The translations under genes and the position numbers were made by a program. The notes under the pieces are model-generated. The model was not told the DNA's origin. It searched no databases and saw only the letters and a list, made by a program, of their open reading frames with translations. From Bacillota bacterium (GTDB lineage Bacteria > Bacillota > Clostridia > Lachnospirales > Lachnospiraceae): DNA of 64,000 bases. Numbering within the stretch: position 1 is the stretch's first letter; the number at the start of each line of letters is the position of its first letter. The DNA is taken from contig CABJAN010000003.1 of the NCBI GenBank assembly GCA_902363515.1, positions 62,001-126,000 on the forward strand. The letters are read 5' to 3'. This document shows positions 61,176 to 64,000 of this stretch, piece after piece.

Positions 61176-62081
61176 ATGTTATACTCATTTTCCAATGCCA
61201 CTTACCCGGTAGAATACATATCCTGCGGGAATCTGGTAAGCCAGGATGGTTTTCTGCATGATAAGAGAAAAATGGATACTTTTGTATTTATTATTGTGAC
61301 AGAAGGTATTCTGCACATAGACCAAAATGGACACCGTTATGATGTGAAAGAGAACGAATCTCTCCTTTTGTTCCCTCACCAGCTTCATTTCGGATATAAG
61401 CCCAGCACAGGAAAGTTATCTTACTTCTGGGTACATTTTTATATCACAGATCCCCACAGCCTGATTTACAGCCAGACTGCTCTGCTTAAAAATCAGGAGT
61501 ATCAGGAAAGCATTGCCAGAAGTACACCTCTTTCTGCACCAAGAGACTGCTTCCTTCTTCCGGAATATGGACGCTTGTCTCCACAGAAGCGTTCTGTCAT
61601 TCTCTTTGTACAGCTCCTGGACATGGCCAAAAGGGATCATTATCAGGCAACTTTACGGTGCCGATATGCTTTAAATCTCCTTCTCCTGGAGTTTACCCAG
61701 GAATCCTTTTCCGTTAATAATCCTGCCAAAAGCAAGATTCCCAGAAAAGTATGCCAGCTTACAGAATGGATTCATACTCATTATGACCAGAACATTACGG
61801 TGGATTCTCTGGCAAAGCAGTACCATTACCACCCTACCTACCTTACTGCACTTTTTAAACAGTACACTGGCTATCCGGTTTCTTCTTATGTCAACCATAT
61901 AAGAATTACAACTGCCAAAAATATTCTGTGCAGCAAAGCTACCTTATCTATCAAGGAAGTTGCCTCCATGTGCGGTTTTCAAGATGAAAAATACTTTATG
62001 CGGGTATTTAAACAATTAGAGGGCATGACGCCTAGTGAATACAGAAATGGCTTTTATGAAAAAATGATTAATACAAAATAG
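61176..62081 (+). CDS. AraC-family regulator, divergent from GH127
   Basis: A 301-residue regulator. The cupin-type sensor (about 10-150) has FVFIIVTEGILHIDQNG and FPHQLHFGY. The C-terminal helix-turn-helix pair is ITVDSLAKQYHYHPTYLTALF and IKEVASMCGFQDEKYFMRVF, then MTPSEYR. The ATG at 61176 is preceded by AAGGTGG at 11 bases; an in-frame ATG at 61110 has no ribosome site. It probably activates GH127 in response to arabinose or an arabinoside. Confidence 0.9.
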   Translation: MLYSFSNATYPVEYISCGNLVSQDGFLHDKRKMDTFVFIIVTEGILHIDQNGHRYDVKENESLLLFPHQLHFGYKPSTGKLSYFWVHFYITDPHSLIYSQTALLKNQEYQESIARSTPLSAPRDCFLLPEYGRLSPQKRSVILFVQLLDMAKRDHYQATLRCRYALNLLLLEFTQESFSVNNPAKSKIPRKVCQLTEWIHTHYDQNITVDSLAKQYHYHPTYLTALFKQYTGYPVSSYVNHIRITTAKNILCSKATLSIKEVASMCGFQDEKYFMRVFKQLEGMTPSEYRNGFYEKMINTK

Positions 62082-62111
62082 AAATTCTCATGCGCCGCAA
62101 AGCGCACAAGC

Positions 62112-62144
62112 AAAGCGGCAGACAAAGTCTGTTCTGCCGCTTTT
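62112..62144. terminator. Terminator between the AraC and glmS genes
   Basis: AAAGCGGCAG and CTGCCGCTTTT arms around 12 bases. It serves the convergent AraC and glmS genes. Confidence 0.8.
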
Positions 62145-62168
62145 ACCAGCCTGATGATTTTATGTTTC

Positions 62169-64000
62169 TTATTCTACGGTTACACTTTTTGCCAGATTTC
62201 TGGGCTTATCCACATCCAGCCCTTTTGCCACAGATATATAATAAGCCAGAAGCTGCAATGGCACTACAGCCAGACTGGTGGCAAAATAGTCCTTGGTTCT
62301 TGGCACATATACGGTAAAGTCCGCAATATCTTCCATAGCATAATTTCCGTAAGTGGTCAGTCCCAGAACAGATGCACCACGACTGCGTACCTCCACCAGA
62401 TTGCTGATTTCCTTTTCAAATAAGTCCGGCTGAGTGGCAACGCCCACCACTAAAACACCCTCTTCAATAAGGGAAATGGTGCCATGCTTCAATTCGCCTG
62501 CTGCATATGCCTCTGAATGAATATAAGAAATTTCCTTTAACTTCAGAGAGCCTTCCAGCGAAATGGCATAATCCAGTCCTCTTCCAATAAAAAATACATC
62601 TTTAGTATGAGAAAATTTATTTGCCAGCCATTGAATCCGTTCCTTTTCATCCAGGATTTTCTGGATTTTCTCAGGAAGTCTCCCCAATTCTTCTACATAT
62701 TCCTGATATTCCTTTTCTCCCAGAACGCCGCGGATTTCTCCAAAAAGCAGACCAATGAGATAAATTGCTGCCAACTGGGTACTATAGGCTTTTGTTGTTG
62801 CAACTGATATCTCTGGTCCTGCCCAGGTATAGAGCACACTATCTGCCTCTCTGGCAATGGAACTTCCTACAACATTTACAATTCCAAGCACCTTGAAGCC
62901 ACGCTTCTGAGCCTCCCGAAGGGCAGCCAGAGAATCCGCTGTCTCTCCTGACTGGCTGATAACAATAACCAGAGTATTTTCTGTCATAAGAGGATTCCTG
63001 TACCGAAACTCAGAAGCCAAATCCACGTCCACAGGAATTTTCGCCAGATGCTCCAGCACATATTTTGCACACATTCCCACATGGTAAGCCGAGCCGCAGG
63101 CAACAATCTGAATACGTGAAATTTCCTGGATTTCTTCATCTGTCATTCCCAGTTCTTCAATGACAATCCTGCCATCCTGAATCCTTGGACTAATGGTCTC
63201 TGCCACTGCCTTAGGCTGTTCATAGATTTCCTTCAGCATAAAATGCTCAAAGCCTTCCTTTTCTGCTGCCTTGGCATCCCACTCTACGGTTTTAAATTCT
63301 TTTGTAATTTCTTCCTGGTCAATGTCATAGAATGCAATCTGGTCTGCTGTAATCTCTGCAATTTCCCGGTCTCCAATATAGCAGACCGTCCTGGTATAGT
63401 TTAAAATAGCAGGAACATCCGATGCAATAAAATTACCTTTCTCAGATTTTCCGATAATCAAAGGGCTGTCCTTTCTTACTGCATACAAGGTTCCGGGATT
63501 TTCCTGAAACAAGATTCCCAGTGCATACGAACCTCTCACCCTTCCAAGTACCTTTGAAATAGCTTCTAAAGGCTCACCTTTATCGTAATAATCCAGCAAA
63601 TGCGCCACAACCTCTGTATCTGTTTCAGAGACAAAAACATAGCCTTTTTTCTGTAGATATTCCTTTAATTCCTTATAGTTCTCAATAATCCCATTATGTA
63701 CAACTGTAATCTTCTTATCCCTGGAGTAATGAGGATGTGCATTAACTACAGAAGGCTCTCCATGAGTTGCCCAGCGTGTATGACCGATTCCACAGGTTCC
63801 TCTTACGGTTCTTCCATTATCCGTCATCTCCCGGAGTACCTGCAGCCTTCCTTTTGCCTTAATAATCTCAATTTCCCCATTCTTTGTCTCATCTCCTGAT
63901 ACTGCAATTCCAGCGGAATCATAGCCTCTGTACTCCAGTTTTGATAAGCCATCAATTAAAATGGGAGCTGCGTTTTCAGTTCCTACATATCCAACAATTC
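62169..64000 (-). CDS. glmS: Glutamine-fructose-6-phosphate aminotransferase, start cut off by the window
   Basis: About 610 residues are visible. The frame runs off the right edge with GIVGYVGTENAAPILIDG, so only the first two residues (Met-Cys, with Cys the glutaminase nucleophile) are missing. GIGHTRWATHGEP marks the N-terminal glutaminase domain. The two SIS domains have SGETADSLAALREAQ and a C-terminal DKPRNLAKSVTVE. It makes glucosamine-6-phosphate for the cell wall. A glmS ribozyme, if present, would lie outside the window. Confidence 0.97.
   Translation of the reverse strand, partial: IVGYVGTENAAPILIDGLSKLEYRGYDSAGIAVSGDETKNGEIEIIKAKGRLQVLREMTDNGRTVRGTCGIGHTRWATHGEPSVVNAHPHYSRDKKITVVHNGIIENYKELKEYLQKKGYVFVSETDTEVVAHLLDYYDKGEPLEAISKVLGRVRGSYALGILFQENPGTLYAVRKDSPLIIGKSEKGNFIASDVPAILNYTRTVCYIGDREIAEITADQIAFYDIDQEEITKEFKTVEWDAKAAEKEGFEHFMLKEIYEQPKAVAETISPRIQDGRIVIEELGMTDEEIQEISRIQIVACGSAYHVGMCAKYVLEHLAKIPVDVDLASEFRYRNPLMTENTLVIVISQSGETADSLAALREAQKRGFKVLGIVNVVGSSIAREADSVLYTWAGPEISVATTKAYSTQLAAIYLIGLLFGEIRGVLGEKEYQEYVEELGRLPEKIQKILDEKERIQWLANKFSHTKDVFFIGRGLDYAISLEGSLKLKEISYIHSEAYAAGELKHGTISLIEEGVLVVGVATQPDLFEKEISNLVEVRSRGASVLGLTTYGNYAMEDIADFTVYVPRTKDYFATSLAVVPLQLLAYYISVAKGLDVDKPRNLAKSVTVE

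Noticed and set aside
62169-64000. glmS ribozyme
   Set aside because: It would lie upstream of the start codon, beyond the right edge; nothing of it can be seen.
1-64000. tRNA, rRNA or prophage genes
   Set aside because: No cloverleaf-like sequence with conserved TTCRANYC context, no rRNA stretch and no phage structural or integrase genes were found on reading.

Overview
The window looks like a chromosomal segment of a Gram-positive gut anaerobe of the Lachnospiraceae, probably Blautia or a close relative. This is inferred from protein style and gene content: fused FeoAB, a flavodiiron protein with a C-terminal rubredoxin, a T-box-controlled ileS, a surface protein with a KTGD-type sorting signal, a PfoR-like membrane protein beside a GH112 phosphorylase, and several AraC-type regulators paired with glycoside hydrolases. 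No rRNA, tRNA, CRISPR array, complete insertion sequence or prophage was found.

Left part (1-16.4 kb). The window opens inside a sodium:alanine symporter gene followed by a decayed nuclease-like fragment. A CorA-type transporter and a metal-handling group follow: an ArsR-type sensor, fused FeoAB, a zinc/cadmium-type P1B ATPase, and a free-standing heavy-metal-binding domain protein in front of the ATPase. Next is a surface acylation operon (lipoprotein, MBOAT acyltransferase, DHHW/SGNH protein), then a CydDC-like ABC exporter pair with a YbaN-like protein. A 525-base non-coding stretch with G/C-rich repeated motifs leads to the remnant of an AlbA_2-type ATP-binding protein, which abuts an AAA-ATPase/nuclease-like protein.

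Middle (16.5-41.9 kb). Glycogen phosphorylase lies 21 bases behind type-2 ileS, so both may depend on the ileS promoter and T-box. A secreted, wall-anchored protein with about nine InlB-like repeats follows, six of them near-identical at DNA level, then a FIVAR-like membrane protein and a D,D-carboxypeptidase/metallo-hydrolase/VOC-protein run. A carbohydrate block holds GH43, GH27, an AraC regulator and a ketodeoxygluconate-type kinase. After it come an SGNH hydrolase, the flavodiiron protein, an orphan membrane protein, a degenerate HPr, CysK and the GH112 phosphorylase.

Right part (42-64 kb). A PfoR-like IIC membrane protein is divergent from GH112. Then come an orphan lipoprotein, an Rpn-like protein, an AraC regulator with a divergent MATE transporter, and a sugar or glycerophosphodiester ABC importer operon next to a glycerophosphodiester phosphodiesterase. 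A second MATE transporter precedes a second, more complete surface acylation operon (SGNH, DUF4358, MBOAT, DHHW). A GH127 arabinofuranosidase with a divergent AraC regulator follows, and the window ends inside glmS.

Overall the genes describe a saccharolytic commensal that takes up plant and host-glycan sugars, modifies its surface polymers, controls iron and zinc-group metals and detoxifies oxygen. The most system-like feature is the pair of MBOAT/DHHW/DUF4358 loci. The clearest regulatory findings are the ileS T-box with its promoter, a palindrome overlapping the -10 of the metal-efflux promoter, and a DtxR/IdeR-like box in front of feoAB.
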